7,596 nt of DNA from Planctomycetales bacterium (GTDB lineage: Bacteria > Planctomycetota > Planctomycetia > Isosphaerales > Isosphaeraceae). This document shows, piece after piece, positions 1 through 6,609 of the stretch. Position 1 is the first letter of the stretch. Every line of letters begins with the position of its first letter. Position numbers and translations under genes: made by a program. The notes below the pieces were generated by a model, which made no database searches, had not been told where the DNA came from, and saw nothing but the letters and a program-made list of their open reading frames with translations. Where the stretch lies: positions 1-7,596 of the forward strand of contig DAHZZC010000101.1 of NCBI GenBank assembly GCA_027435495.1. Reading direction: 5' to 3'.

Positions 1-831
1 CGGGACAGCCGCGGCAAATCGAGGACGTCGACGGCCGTCGAGCCAGAGATAGAGGGCGGTCACTGGTCCGGCGAGGTGTCCCGCCGACCAGAATCCGCCG
101 GAGACCGTGCAGGCGATCGCCGAGGCGGCGAGGTATCGCCATCGACCGGTCCGCCGGTACGACTGGGCCGACCCGAGCGAGGCCAGGACCCCCAGCACCG
201 CCCAGAGTGGCTGACCGCCGGAGAACCACATCGCCGGTGTGAGCATCAGCGAGGTGGTGCCGACCAGCCCCATCGCCGCGAGTCCCGCACTGGCGCGGCC
301 GGTCTCGCGACCAACCAGCCGGCCGACCATGAGCATCACGGCGATCAAAACCCCGTACGAGGCGACCGCGAGAACATCGGGTAGCCCGTGCAGGTCGCCC
401 GCCGCGGCGACGAGCGCCCAGGTCAGCAGCCGCCAGCTCGGGACGATGTGGGTGTTGTGCGGGACAAGGAGATTCGCGACGGTCCGGTCCCAGGTGCGCG
501 AGGCCGCCACATAGGCGACATCGTCACTGTAAATCAGGTAAACGTCGCGGGGGGGACGATCGATGTGTCCGTGTGTCCCGGGCGCGAACGTGGCGGGGTC
601 GAAGAACAGGACCGCCGGCGCGGCGACGATCCAGGCCCCGAGCACCATCCGCCACGGCCAGCCGATCGGACGCGAGGGGTCGAAGCCGAGCAGGTACGCG
701 GCCGTCGCCAGCCCGGCCGTGAGGACGATCCCCGCCCCGAGCGCGGGACTGACCCGGGCGACGGCCAGGCTCACCGCCAGAACGGCGACGACGCCCACCA
801 GCGACGCGATCGTGAACTTCAAACGGCTCAT
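1..831 (-). CDS. Multi-pass membrane protein, possible GT-C-like glycosyltransferase; 3' end outside window
   Basis: An uninterrupted frame of 277 codons runs from an ATG at 831 to the left edge, so the C-terminus is missing. A signal-anchor-like helix (about residues 7-27) is followed by helices at about 31-49 and 62-78, then a polar loop with D103-D104, Y107, an SRTxDR stretch and P124-H-x-x-H128-x-V-P, then several more hydrophobic helices from about 152 on. Over residues 101-134 it aligns without gaps to residues 39-72 of the neighbouring upstream gene, with about half the positions identical; later shared stretches include ASY, GRETGRA and the (S)GG-F-AGPV region. The start overlaps the upstream stop as ATGA, and GGGAG lies 10 bases before it (842-846), so translational coupling is likely. 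An acidic pair in the first large external loop fits GT-C glycosyltransferases, but that assignment is inference. Substrate unknown. Confidence 0.8.
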   Translation of the reverse strand, partial: MSRLKFTIASLVGVVAVLAVSLAVARVSPALGAGIVLTAGLATAAYLLGFDPSRPIGWPWRMVLGAWIVAAPAVLFFDPATFAPGTHGHIDRPPRDVYLIYSDDVAYVAASRTWDRTVANLLVPHNTHIVPSWRLLTWALVAAAGDLHGLPDVLAVASYGVLIAVMLMVGRLVGRETGRASAGLAAMGLVGTTSLMLTPAMWFSGGQPLWAVLGVLASLGSAQSYRRTGRWRYLAASAIACTVSGGFWSAGHLAGPVTALYLWLDGRRRPRFAAAVP

Positions 832-2279
832 CGCCGGTCGGCTCCCGGTGAAGGCGGGCTCCGGCGATCGTCGGGGATCGCCGGCAGCTCCGCGGGGTCG
901 AATTCTGGCAGGTGGTTCGGCATCGCCGGGACCGCCGAGGCGGCCCGCCGGACCGCCTCGCGATCGTACGAGCCCCGCCGCGCCCGGGCTTCCAGGTGAT
1001 CCAGCTCGGCCAGCGCGGCACGCTGGGCGCGGGTCTGGTCGATGAGGTCCGAGGCGTTCGAGCGCGCGACCGAACCGGCCACCGGCCGGGCCATCGGCGC
1101 GGCCATCTCAGCATACTCGAAGACGACTCGATCGGCGCGAGGCGACTGGATTGTCAGCATCGCCAGGGCGAGTCCGGAGACCGCCAGCCATTCGCGGCGA
1201 GTTGGCGTCGCGACCGCCGAGGCCGGCGACTCGATCGGCCCGGCGTACCACCCGCAGGCGAAGAGGACGGCGCCCAGGTCGGCCATCGCGTGATACCAGC
1301 CGAACGGGCGCAGCTCGCTAAAATCCTCGTCGACCCCGCGAACGGCGAAGATCATCCCGATCGTGCCGACCGCCATCATGGAGCCGGCCGCTTCGAGCGG
1401 TCGAATCGGCGAGCCGCGCCGCGACCATCCCCAAAGGGCCACGATCGCCCCGATGAGGGCGATCGCCTGGGTCGACGTGGTCCGTGCGTCGAGGCCGAGG
1501 TTGTTCAAAACGATCGCCTCGCCGAGGGCCTGCGATCCATGAGCAACAGCGGCCCCGATCGCCGAGATTCCCACCCCCGGCATCCCCGCGCCCGCGAACC
1601 GGGCGAGCACGACCATCACCCCCGTCGATCCGAGCAGGATGAGGGCGACGGCCCTCGAACGTGGTCGGCCGTCGGCCCCGAGGTAGGCCGCTCCGACCGG
1701 TCCGGCGACGAATCCGCCCGACCAGAGCAGGGGGGCGGCCGTCTCGGCGACGAGGGCCATCGCGAGCGCCCGGCGGCTCCCGCCGATCCGCCACGCCTGG
1801 AGCGCCGCGAGCATCGCGAGAATCATCGCCCCGGCGGCCATCGCCTGCCCCGAGGCGTACCAGAGGAGCGTCGGCCCCGGAACGCTCGACAGCCCGACCG
1901 CCGACATCGCGACCAGCCCCATCGCCGCCCGGCCGGTCTCTCGGGCGACGAGGAGCCCGATCAGAGTCATCGCGATGAGAAGGGTGGCATACGAGGCCGC
2001 GCCCAGGACGGCCGGCGTTTTCTCCAACGTCCCGGCGATCTGGGCCAGGGTGAACGTCTCGATCCGGAAGAGCGGGACGACATGCCCCTGATGCGGGCGG
2101 AAGAGGTTTTCCCGGAGCCGGTCGGGCGTCCGACTTCGAGCGAGGTAGACGAAGTCGTCGAACTTGAGGAAGTACGCCCGCATCGGCGCCCGCCAGAGCC
2201 AGAGCGGTCCGGCGGCGATCGCCAGACCAATCAGGATCGTGGGCCCCCATCGCCGGACGGCCCGGTTGCAGCGTTTCAT
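828..2279 (-). CDS. Multi-pass membrane protein, possible GT-C-like glycosyltransferase
   Basis: 483 residues starting MKRCNRAVRRWG. A positively charged N-terminus leads into a helix at about 12-29. A polar loop follows with D41-D42, Y45, SRTPDR (49-54) and P62-H-Q-G-H66-V-V-P69. I see roughly nine to ten further hydrophobic segments between about 88 and 378. The last 100 residues are charged and proline-rich (DHLEARARR, then a PP/PA-rich tail), probably soluble. The Asp pair after the first helix is the position of the catalytic acidic residues in GT-C enzymes (PMT/ArnT type), but I do not recognise a named family. The start is the first ATG after the divergent intergenic gap; the frame stays open further upstream, but that part is antisense to the TPR gene. 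Only a weak GGAA (2287-2290) precedes it. It is followed immediately by a paralogue, with the stop and start overlapping. Confidence 0.85.
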   Translation of the reverse strand: MKRCNRAVRRWGPTILIGLAIAAGPLWLWRAPMRAYFLKFDDFVYLARSRTPDRLRENLFRPHQGHVVPLFRIETFTLAQIAGTLEKTPAVLGAASYATLLIAMTLIGLLVARETGRAAMGLVAMSAVGLSSVPGPTLLWYASGQAMAAGAMILAMLAALQAWRIGGSRRALAMALVAETAAPLLWSGGFVAGPVGAAYLGADGRPRSRAVALILLGSTGVMVVLARFAGAGMPGVGISAIGAAVAHGSQALGEAIVLNNLGLDARTTSTQAIALIGAIVALWGWSRRGSPIRPLEAAGSMMAVGTIGMIFAVRGVDEDFSELRPFGWYHAMADLGAVLFACGWYAGPIESPASAVATPTRREWLAVSGLALAMLTIQSPRADRVVFEYAEMAAPMARPVAGSVARSNASDLIDQTRAQRAALAELDHLEARARRGSYDREAVRRAASAVPAMPNHLPEFDPAELPAIPDDRRSPPSPGADRR

Positions 2280-2320
2280 TCCTGAATTCCAGCAGAAGAA
2301 AGCAACGACCGTCGCCCCGC

Positions 2321-2415
2321 GATCGATCCCGCCCGTTATACCCGACACGCCCCACGTCTCGCATCTATTGATGTTAAACGAATCGCGCGGTAGGAAGGGT
2401 GATCGATCCGCCCGT
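2321..2415. repeat. Imperfect direct repeat pair GATCGATC(C)CGCCCGT
   Basis: Copy 1 at 2321-2336 reads GATCGATCCCGCCCGT; copy 2 at 2401-2415 reads GATCGATCCGCCCGT, identical except for one missing C. They are 80 bases apart start to start and flank the AT-richer part of a divergent promoter region. Paired operator sites are possible. Part of the motif is the CGATC sequence that is common across this window, so chance is not excluded. Confidence 0.45.
2335..2340 (-). promoter_or_regulatory. Candidate -10 box for the leftward membrane-protein operon
   Basis: Read on the minus strand, 2340 to 2335 is TATAAC, five of six matches to TATAAT, 56 bases from the ATG at 2279. At 16-18 base spacing I find no convincing -35 (the best 17-base position reads TGCGAG). 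The box overlaps the edge of one copy of a direct repeat, so it could be regulated there. Weak call based on one hexamer. Confidence 0.3.
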
Positions 2416-2456
2416 CGCGGGTTGAAAGTCCCGGGACACCGCCGAGGACCGCCGAG

Positions 2457-4412
2457 ATGACGACCCTGCCGACGATCGCGATCCTGGCCGTGCTGGCGAC
2501 CGCAGCCCAGCCGGACGAGCCCTGGAAGACTCGTTTCGAGGCCGCCGGGAAGGCTCTGGCCGATGGCGACGCCCCCCGCGCCGAGGCCATTTTCACCGGC
2601 ATCGTCCGAGACGCCGAGAAGCTCGGCGATCGCGATCCCCGACTGGCTTACGCCCTGAAAAGGCTTGCCTACTTCCAGATGATCGCTCCACGCAAGCGGT
2701 ACGACCTGGCCGAGCCAATGCTCGTCCGCGCCCTGGCGATCCGGGAGCAAACGCCCGGCCCCAATCGCGCCGAGCTGGCCGCGACGCTCATCGATCTGGC
2801 GATGCTCCGTCTCATGGCGAAGAGAGTCCGCGAAGCCATCGAGCCGATACTCCGCCGCGCCCTGGAGATCCTCGATCGTCGGGGCCAAGACGATGCCGAA
2901 TTGTCCAGAGCCCTCCGTGCGATGGCAACCTACCACCTAATGCGCAAGGAATTCGACCAGGCCGAGCCGCTCTTCGTGCGGGCGCTCGCGATCCGCCGGA
3001 AGGTCTACGGACCGGAGAGCGTCGAGACCGCCCGTCTGCTCGACGACTTCGGAAATCTCACGCTCGCCCGGGCCCAGACGCATCGATCGGTCGCCTCCTC
3101 CTCGATGAAAGAACCGATCGATCCTCTTCACGGACTCCCGGCAATCGATCCCTTTCTCAAGGCTGTGAAGGACTACCATCAAGCCATCGAACAGGTCCGG
3201 GCGTTCCACGAGCAGGCCCTCGCTATCCGCGAGAAGACGTTGGGGCCCACCGATCCCAGCCTCGCCGATTCGCTACTCCAACTCGGGAAACTCGCGATCG
3301 AGCAGGAGCATCCGAAGGACTCGATCCCTTACCTGAAGCGCTGGCTAGCGATCGAGGAAAAACGGAAGGCTCCCCCGAGCAAGGAACGGGCGGAAGTCAG
3401 GGCCCATCTCGCCAGGACGCTCCAGGAGCAAAAGGATTGGCCCGCGGCCGAGGAACAGTTCTTGAAGGCGCAGGAGGAGTTGGAGGCCATCCAGGGCCCC
3501 GAGGGTTCCGACGTCGCCATGCTCCTCTCCTCGCGGGCCGATCTTGCGGTCGAGACCGGGCGATTCGACGACGCCGCGCGGTTCCTCCACCGCGCCCTCC
3601 AGTTCCGATGGACGCACGTCAATCGGGCCGACGGGGATCTCTACCTTGCCCGACAGTGGACGTCGGAAAGTTACCTCGACCACCTCGGCGACCGCCGCGC
3701 GCCGGTCCTCTGGCACCGGTTGAAGGCTCTGAAGATCCGGGTCGATCGCCCGAGTGAGAGGGAGGCGATCGAGGAGCTTCTCTGGGAATTTGCCGAGCTT
3801 CTCCGGCAGAGTAACCGCGTTCTGCCGCCGCCGACCCGCGAGGATCTGGACGAACTCGTCAGGCTCTCCGACGGACTCGTCCGGCCCCGGACGATGGCCC
3901 CGGATTCTCGGAAGCTCAACGACTTCATCGAGGATCGGCTCGACGACGTTGGTCTGGCACACGTCGGGCGACTCTACGACCTCGAATCGCTGGAGATCCG
4001 CGGCCGGGGCGCCGGAGAAGACCGGACGATCACCGGCGCCGGGATCGCTCATCTTCAGAATCTCATCAATTTGCGCAAGCTCTCGATCCGGGGTGCCGAG
4101 ATCGACGACGTCAGCCTCGCCGCCCTGGCCGACCTGGAGTATCTCGAAGAACTCGACCTTTCGTTGACTCCGATCGGAGACGCCGGCCTCGCCCACCTGG
4201 AGGGGCTGAAATCGCTTCGGACGCTCCACCTCTCGGCCACAAACGTCACCGATGCCGGCCTGGCGCACCTGGAGCGGTTACCGGCCCTCCGACGCGTCCT
4301 GCTCAACTCCACCCGCGTGACTGACGCCGGGCTCGATCGGCTCCGCGACGCCCGGCCCGGAATCGAAATCGACCATAGCCCCGGGCCGGGATACCGGCCG
4401 ATCGCCCCATGA
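2457..4412 (+). CDS. Exported TPR protein with C-terminal leucine-rich repeats
   Basis: 651 residues. A short hydrophobic N-terminus (residues 5-17, then QPDEP) looks like a signal peptide. Tetratricopeptide repeats of the kinesin-light-chain type fill about 22-200 and 248-385, with repeated helices such as AEPLFVRALAIRRKVYGPE (169-187) and EQALAIREKTLGPTDPSLA (252-270). A non-repeat insert at about 204-245 breaks the array. A helical linker (about 415-490) leads to four or five leucine-rich repeats (495-640) of the type LxxLxLxxTxVTDAGLxxLxxL. I see no cysteine in the whole protein, consistent with work outside the cytoplasm. Both repeat types are protein-binding scaffolds, and I see no catalytic domain. 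It stands alone on its strand, diverging from the membrane-protein genes and converging on the DinB gene. The ATG has only a weak purine stretch before it; the frame has no better start that keeps the signal peptide. Molecular partner unknown. Confidence 0.9.
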   Translation: MTTLPTIAILAVLATAAQPDEPWKTRFEAAGKALADGDAPRAEAIFTGIVRDAEKLGDRDPRLAYALKRLAYFQMIAPRKRYDLAEPMLVRALAIREQTPGPNRAELAATLIDLAMLRLMAKRVREAIEPILRRALEILDRRGQDDAELSRALRAMATYHLMRKEFDQAEPLFVRALAIRRKVYGPESVETARLLDDFGNLTLARAQTHRSVASSSMKEPIDPLHGLPAIDPFLKAVKDYHQAIEQVRAFHEQALAIREKTLGPTDPSLADSLLQLGKLAIEQEHPKDSIPYLKRWLAIEEKRKAPPSKERAEVRAHLARTLQEQKDWPAAEEQFLKAQEELEAIQGPEGSDVAMLLSSRADLAVETGRFDDAARFLHRALQFRWTHVNRADGDLYLARQWTSESYLDHLGDRRAPVLWHRLKALKIRVDRPSEREAIEELLWEFAELLRQSNRVLPPPTREDLDELVRLSDGLVRPRTMAPDSRKLNDFIEDRLDDVGLAHVGRLYDLESLEIRGRGAGEDRTITGAGIAHLQNLINLRKLSIRGAEIDDVSLAALADLEYLEELDLSLTPIGDAGLAHLEGLKSLRTLHLSATNVTDAGLAHLERLPALRRVLLNSTRVTDAGLDRLRDARPGIEIDHSPGPGYRPIAP

Positions 4413-4439
4413 TGATCGGGCCAGAGTTGGCCGCAGGCA

Positions 4440-4949
4440 CTACACGGCCGGCGGATCGGCCGGTTCGCGGGCCCAGAGGATGAAATCGGTCGCCGCGGGC
4501 TGACCGCCGGCGGCACGCACCAGCGAGGCGATCTGACCGCGATGGTAGAACGAGTGGCCGTGGACGTGGATCAAAATGTCGGCCAGCGTGCTCCGGAACG
4601 TGGCGCCCTCGCTGGTCGGATAGGTCAGGTCGCGATCCAGATCCGCCTCCGTGAGTCGGCCGAGGTAATCCTCCCAGCCACGCTCCATCGCCTCAAATTC
4701 GCCTTCCAGGCCCGCGCGCACCACGTCGGTCGGGAAGACGGCCGGCGGACGCTCGAAGGCCGGGTCCAGCCGGTGCAGCCACATCCGACGCGCCGCGAGG
4801 ATGTGCCCCAGCAGGTCCAGCGCCTTACGGTAGGCATCCGAGTCACGCCCCTCGGCCGCGACCGAGTCGAGCGAGGCGAGCACCTTCCGATGGCTGTCCT
4901 TCTCGTAGTCGAACCAGCGCCGATATCGATCCAGCATCGTCGGAGACAT
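4440..4949 (-). CDS. DinB-fold putative metal-dependent hydrolase/transferase
   Basis: 169 residues, the usual size for the DinB/YfiT four-helix-bundle superfamily. The three histidines expected to bind the divalent metal are H49 (in LLGHILAARRMW), H132 and H136 (in GHSFYHRGQI). The typical family ending follows: GQI-ASLVRAAGG-QPA-TDFILW. Members include thiol-dependent transferases (bacillithiol and mycothiol S-transferases) and many uncharacterised proteins; nothing here fixes the substrate. I chose the ATG at 4949 because GAGG sits five bases before it; a GTG at 4955 in the same frame would overlap that ribosome binding site, and an ATG at 4937 is further in. It lies 51 bases after the zinc-ribbon gene on the same strand, so co-transcription is plausible. 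Its 3' end faces the TPR/LRR gene with a 27-base gap. Confidence 0.9.
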   Translation of the reverse strand: MSPTMLDRYRRWFDYEKDSHRKVLASLDSVAAEGRDSDAYRKALDLLGHILAARRMWLHRLDPAFERPPAVFPTDVVRAGLEGEFEAMERGWEDYLGRLTEADLDRDLTYPTSEGATFRSTLADILIHVHGHSFYHRGQIASLVRAAGGQPAATDFILWAREPADPPAV

Positions 4950-4954
4950 GATCA

Positions 4955-4958
4955 CCTC
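4955..4958 (-). promoter_or_regulatory. Ribosome binding site of the DinB gene
   Basis: On the minus strand 4958 to 4955 reads GAGG, followed by TGATC and the ATG at 4949. The five-base spacing favours this ATG over the in-frame GTG at 4955, which would fall inside the site. Confidence 0.6.
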
Positions 4959-5000
4959 ATCGGCCAGGGGCCGGCTCTCGCCGTTCGAGACGGAATCCGA

Positions 5001-5267
5001 TCACCACCAGGCATTCCATCGATATACCACATACAGGCACGCGATCACACCAACGACGATCCACAGGGGTTTGCGCTCCGGCGGCCTGTCCTCCTTCGCG
5101 ATGGAATGCTCGCAGTACGGGCACCATTCCGCATCCTCGAGGATCTCACGTCGGCAGTACGGGCACGGGATGGTCGGCTCCTCGTCGTCATCGTCCGGTC
5201 CCTCGTCGACCTTGGGGTCGTATTCGATCCCAGGATCGTCGTCGTCCCAATCGCGCCAGCGGGGCAT
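5001..5267 (-). CDS. Small zinc-ribbon protein with acidic N-terminus and C-terminal membrane anchor
   Basis: 88 residues in three parts. Residues 1-31 are very acidic (runs of Asp at 8-11 and 25-28, then EE). A zinc ribbon follows, with C35-P-Y-C38 and C49-P-Y-C52, ten residues between the knuckles. A single hydrophobic helix at about 68-83 then ends in YRWNAWW. Basic residues (RPPERK) just before the helix predict that the zinc ribbon faces the cytoplasm and the short tail faces outwards. Small membrane-anchored zinc-ribbon proteins of this kind are common and mostly uncharacterised. The frame stays open to another ATG at 5300, but AGGAG six bases before 5267 marks the start used here. It has a good promoter candidate in the divergent gap and precedes the DinB gene by 51 bases. 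Confidence 0.85.
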   Translation of the reverse strand: MPRWRDWDDDDPGIEYDPKVDEGPDDDDEEPTIPCPYCRREILEDAEWCPYCEHSIAKEDRPPERKPLWIVVGVIACLYVVYRWNAWW

Positions 5268-5273
5268 GGAGTT

Positions 5274-5278
5274 CTCCT
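5274..5278 (-). promoter_or_regulatory. Ribosome binding site of the zinc-ribbon gene
   Basis: Minus strand 5278 to 5274 reads AGGAG, then AACTCC, then ATG at 5267. This strong site decides the start against the ATG at 5300, which would add eleven residues. Confidence 0.7.
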
Positions 5279-5296
5279 GGTCGCTCCGGTGTCCGG

Positions 5297-5317
5297 CCAT
5301 CGATCCGAGCTCGATGG
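5297..5317. repeat. Inverted repeat CCATCGA-7-TCGATGG at a predicted transcription start
   Basis: Two perfect seven-base arms (5297-5303 and 5311-5317) are separated by TCCGAGC. The right arm touches the -10 box of the leftward promoter (5318-5323), so the repeat covers the expected transcription start of the zinc-ribbon/DinB transcript. It could be an operator or a 5'-leader hairpin. It has no T-run, so it is not a standard terminator. Confidence 0.5.
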
Positions 5318-5347
5318 ATTGTAGGCTCGCCTAGGGGGACGGCTCAA
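5318..5347 (-). promoter_or_regulatory. Candidate sigma70-like promoter for the zinc-ribbon/DinB genes
   Basis: On the minus strand TTGAGC (5347-5342) is followed by 18 bases and TACAAT (5323-5318). That is four of six matches to TTGACA and five of six to TATAAT. The expected start is near 5311, giving a leader of about 44 bases before the ATG at 5267. The mirror-image arrangement with the opposite promoter strengthens the call. Confidence 0.45.
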
Positions 5348-5361
5348 GGAGGGGCGGTGCC

Positions 5362-5390
5362 TCGACCCGTCAACCGGGGTGTCGTACAAT
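5362..5390 (+). promoter_or_regulatory. Candidate sigma70-like promoter for the SGNH gene block
   Basis: TCGACC (5362-5367), 17 bases, then TACAAT (5385-5390): four of six matches at -35 and five of six at -10. The expected start is near 5397, leaving a leader of about 46 bases before the TTG start at 5443. The -10 context TACAATCCA is identical to that of the leftward promoter. Confidence 0.45.
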
Positions 5391-5430
5391 CCAGGCCATC
5401 GAAATAGTACCCGCCCCGACGCCTGCATCC

Positions 5431-5436
5431 AGGGAG
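5431..5436 (+). promoter_or_regulatory. Ribosome binding site that supports a TTG start
   Basis: AGGGAG, six bases (CCCACG) before TTG at 5443. No ATG or GTG in this frame lies at a suitable distance, and starting at the TTG gives a complete signal peptide, so the site decides the start. Confidence 0.65.
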
Positions 5437-5442
5437 CCCACG

Positions 5443-6609
5443 TTGAGAGCCTCCTTCGCCTGCCTGTTCGGGTCGCTGATCGCGATGGCGCCGATGGCCG
5501 CCCTCGCCGAGCCGCCCCACTTCGAGTTGAAGAGCGGCGACCGGATTGTCCTCGTCGGCGACACGATGATCGAGCGCGACCAGCGCTATGGCTACCTCGA
5601 AACCCTGCTGACACTGCTCCATCCCGACAAGGACCTGACCTTCCGCAACCTGGGATGGAGCGGCGACACGGTCGGGGGGCTCTCGCGGGCCGGCTTCGAC
5701 CCGCCCGAGGCCGGTTATCGTCGGCTGATCGAGCAAATTCACGCCGCCCGACCGACGGTCCTGATCGTCTGCTATGGGATGGCCGACTCGTTCGACGGCG
5801 AGCCCGGCCTCGCCCGGTTCGTCTCCGGGCTGAACCGGTTCCTTGATGACGTCGCCGACACCCACGCCCGGGTCGTCCTGCTCTCGCCGATCGCCTGCGA
5901 TCGACCTTCCCCCGAGTTGCCCGACCCCGCGTCCCACAACGCGATGATCGAGCGTTACGCCCGATCAATGGCCGAGGTCGCCCAGAGTCGAGGCGCCCGG
6001 TTCCTCGACTTCTTCAGACCGACCCGCGATCGCGAGGCTCACGCACCAATCACCGATGACGGGGTCGTCCCCAACGAGGCCGGCTCTCGGTTCCTCGCGG
6101 GCGTGATCGTCCGCGAGCTCGATTCCTCGGCCCCACGCGAGGTGCCCCACGTCGAGTCGAAGGGCCCGCACTTCCGGATCACCCGCCCGACGCTCGCCGT
6201 CCTCGGCGACGGGACCGACCACCCGCTGATCGATACGTCCCTCGTCGTGAAGGCGACTGGACTTTCGCCCGGCCGGCACGAACTGCGGATCGAGGGCCGC
6301 CCGATCGCCTCGAAAACGGCCGAGGAATGGGCCGCGGGTGTCTCGATCGGCGACCTTCCCGACCGCGACCGGGTCGAGCGGCTCCGGGCGGCGATCCACG
6401 CGAAGAACCGGCTCTTCTTCCATCGATGGCGCCCGCAAAATATCACGTATTTGTTCGGCTTTCGCAAGCACGAGCAGGGGAACAACGCGGTGGAGATCCC
6501 CCGGTTCGACCCGCTGGTCGAGGAGCAGGAACGAGCGATTGCCCGCCTGCGAAGGCCGGTCGGACGTGAATGCGAGCTGATCCGCCTCGAGGGGCAGGCC
6601 GGGTCGTAA
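5443..6609 (+). CDS. Exported SGNH-hydrolase-fold protein of the planctomycete type, catalytic positions substituted
   Basis: 388 residues from a TTG start. Residues 1-22 form a signal peptide (hydrophobic core, then AALA before EPPHF). The SGNH fold follows: block I is V-G-D40-T41-MIERD, block II is FRNLGWSGD (67-75), block III is Y-G112-M-A114-D, and block V is DD-G-V-V209-P. A second domain (about 240-388) carries a block well known in planctomycete proteins, RWRPQN (328-333) then YLFGFRKHEQGNNA (336-349) and EIPRFDPLV. Active SGNH enzymes use Ser in block I, Asn in block III and His in block V; here they are Thr, Ala and Val. It may be a non-catalytic, perhaps carbohydrate-binding, member; some relatives already lack the block I Ser, from memory. 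Such genes usually sit directly before a PVC-type haem/dehydrogenase gene; here a toxin-antitoxin pair lies between. Confidence 0.88.
   Translation: MRASFACLFGSLIAMAPMAALAEPPHFELKSGDRIVLVGDTMIERDQRYGYLETLLTLLHPDKDLTFRNLGWSGDTVGGLSRAGFDPPEAGYRRLIEQIHAARPTVLIVCYGMADSFDGEPGLARFVSGLNRFLDDVADTHARVVLLSPIACDRPSPELPDPASHNAMIERYARSMAEVAQSRGARFLDFFRPTRDREAHAPITDDGVVPNEAGSRFLAGVIVRELDSSAPREVPHVESKGPHFRITRPTLAVLGDGTDHPLIDTSLVVKATGLSPGRHELRIEGRPIASKTAEEWAAGVSIGDLPDRDRVERLRAAIHAKNRLFFHRWRPQNITYLFGFRKHEQGNNAVEIPRFDPLVEEQERAIARLRRPVGRECELIRLEGQAGS

Larger units (their letters stand above)
2280..2456. other. Divergent intergenic region between membrane-protein operon and TPR/LRR gene
   Basis: 177 bases without a gene. 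It contains a small AT-richer island (about 2361-2385, including TATTGATGTTAAACGAAT) flanked by two near-identical GATCGATC(C)CGCCCGT copies. It must carry the promoters of both flanking genes. Only the leftward one has a recognisable -10 box. Confidence 0.6.

Noticed and set aside
912..2285. 457-codon open frame on the plus strand
   Set aside because: It is antisense to the membrane-protein gene, is full of Arg, Gly, Pro, Asp and His, and has no domain pattern; it is a typical GC-rich shadow frame.
2368..2396. TTGATG-17-TAGGAA as promoter of the TPR/LRR gene
   Set aside because: The -35 is fair but the -10 matches only three of six positions; not enough to call.
2280..2936. Upstream extension of the minus-strand membrane-protein frame, which stays open for 219 further codons
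   Set aside because: It crosses the intergenic gap and runs antisense to the TPR gene; its composition has no membrane or domain character, while ATG 2279 gives a normal membrane-protein N-terminus.
3345..4268. 307-codon minus-strand frame opposite the TPR/LRR gene
   Set aside because: It is antisense to clear repeats and has no recognisable motif; the TPR/LRR reading is supported by periodic repeats.
4419..4432. Small hairpin GGCCA-GAGT-TGGCC in the gap between the converging TPR and DinB genes, a possible bidirectional terminator
   Set aside because: The stem is only five base pairs and no T-run follows on either strand.
5001..5300. Longer zinc-ribbon protein starting at the ATG at 5300
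   Set aside because: The AGGAG site with ideal spacing points to 5267, and the extra eleven residues would overlap the inverted repeat near the promoter.
4542..5324. 260-codon plus-strand frame across the DinB and zinc-ribbon genes
   Set aside because: It covers two minus-strand genes with intact metal-binding motifs and good ribosome binding sites; its own translation shows no family.
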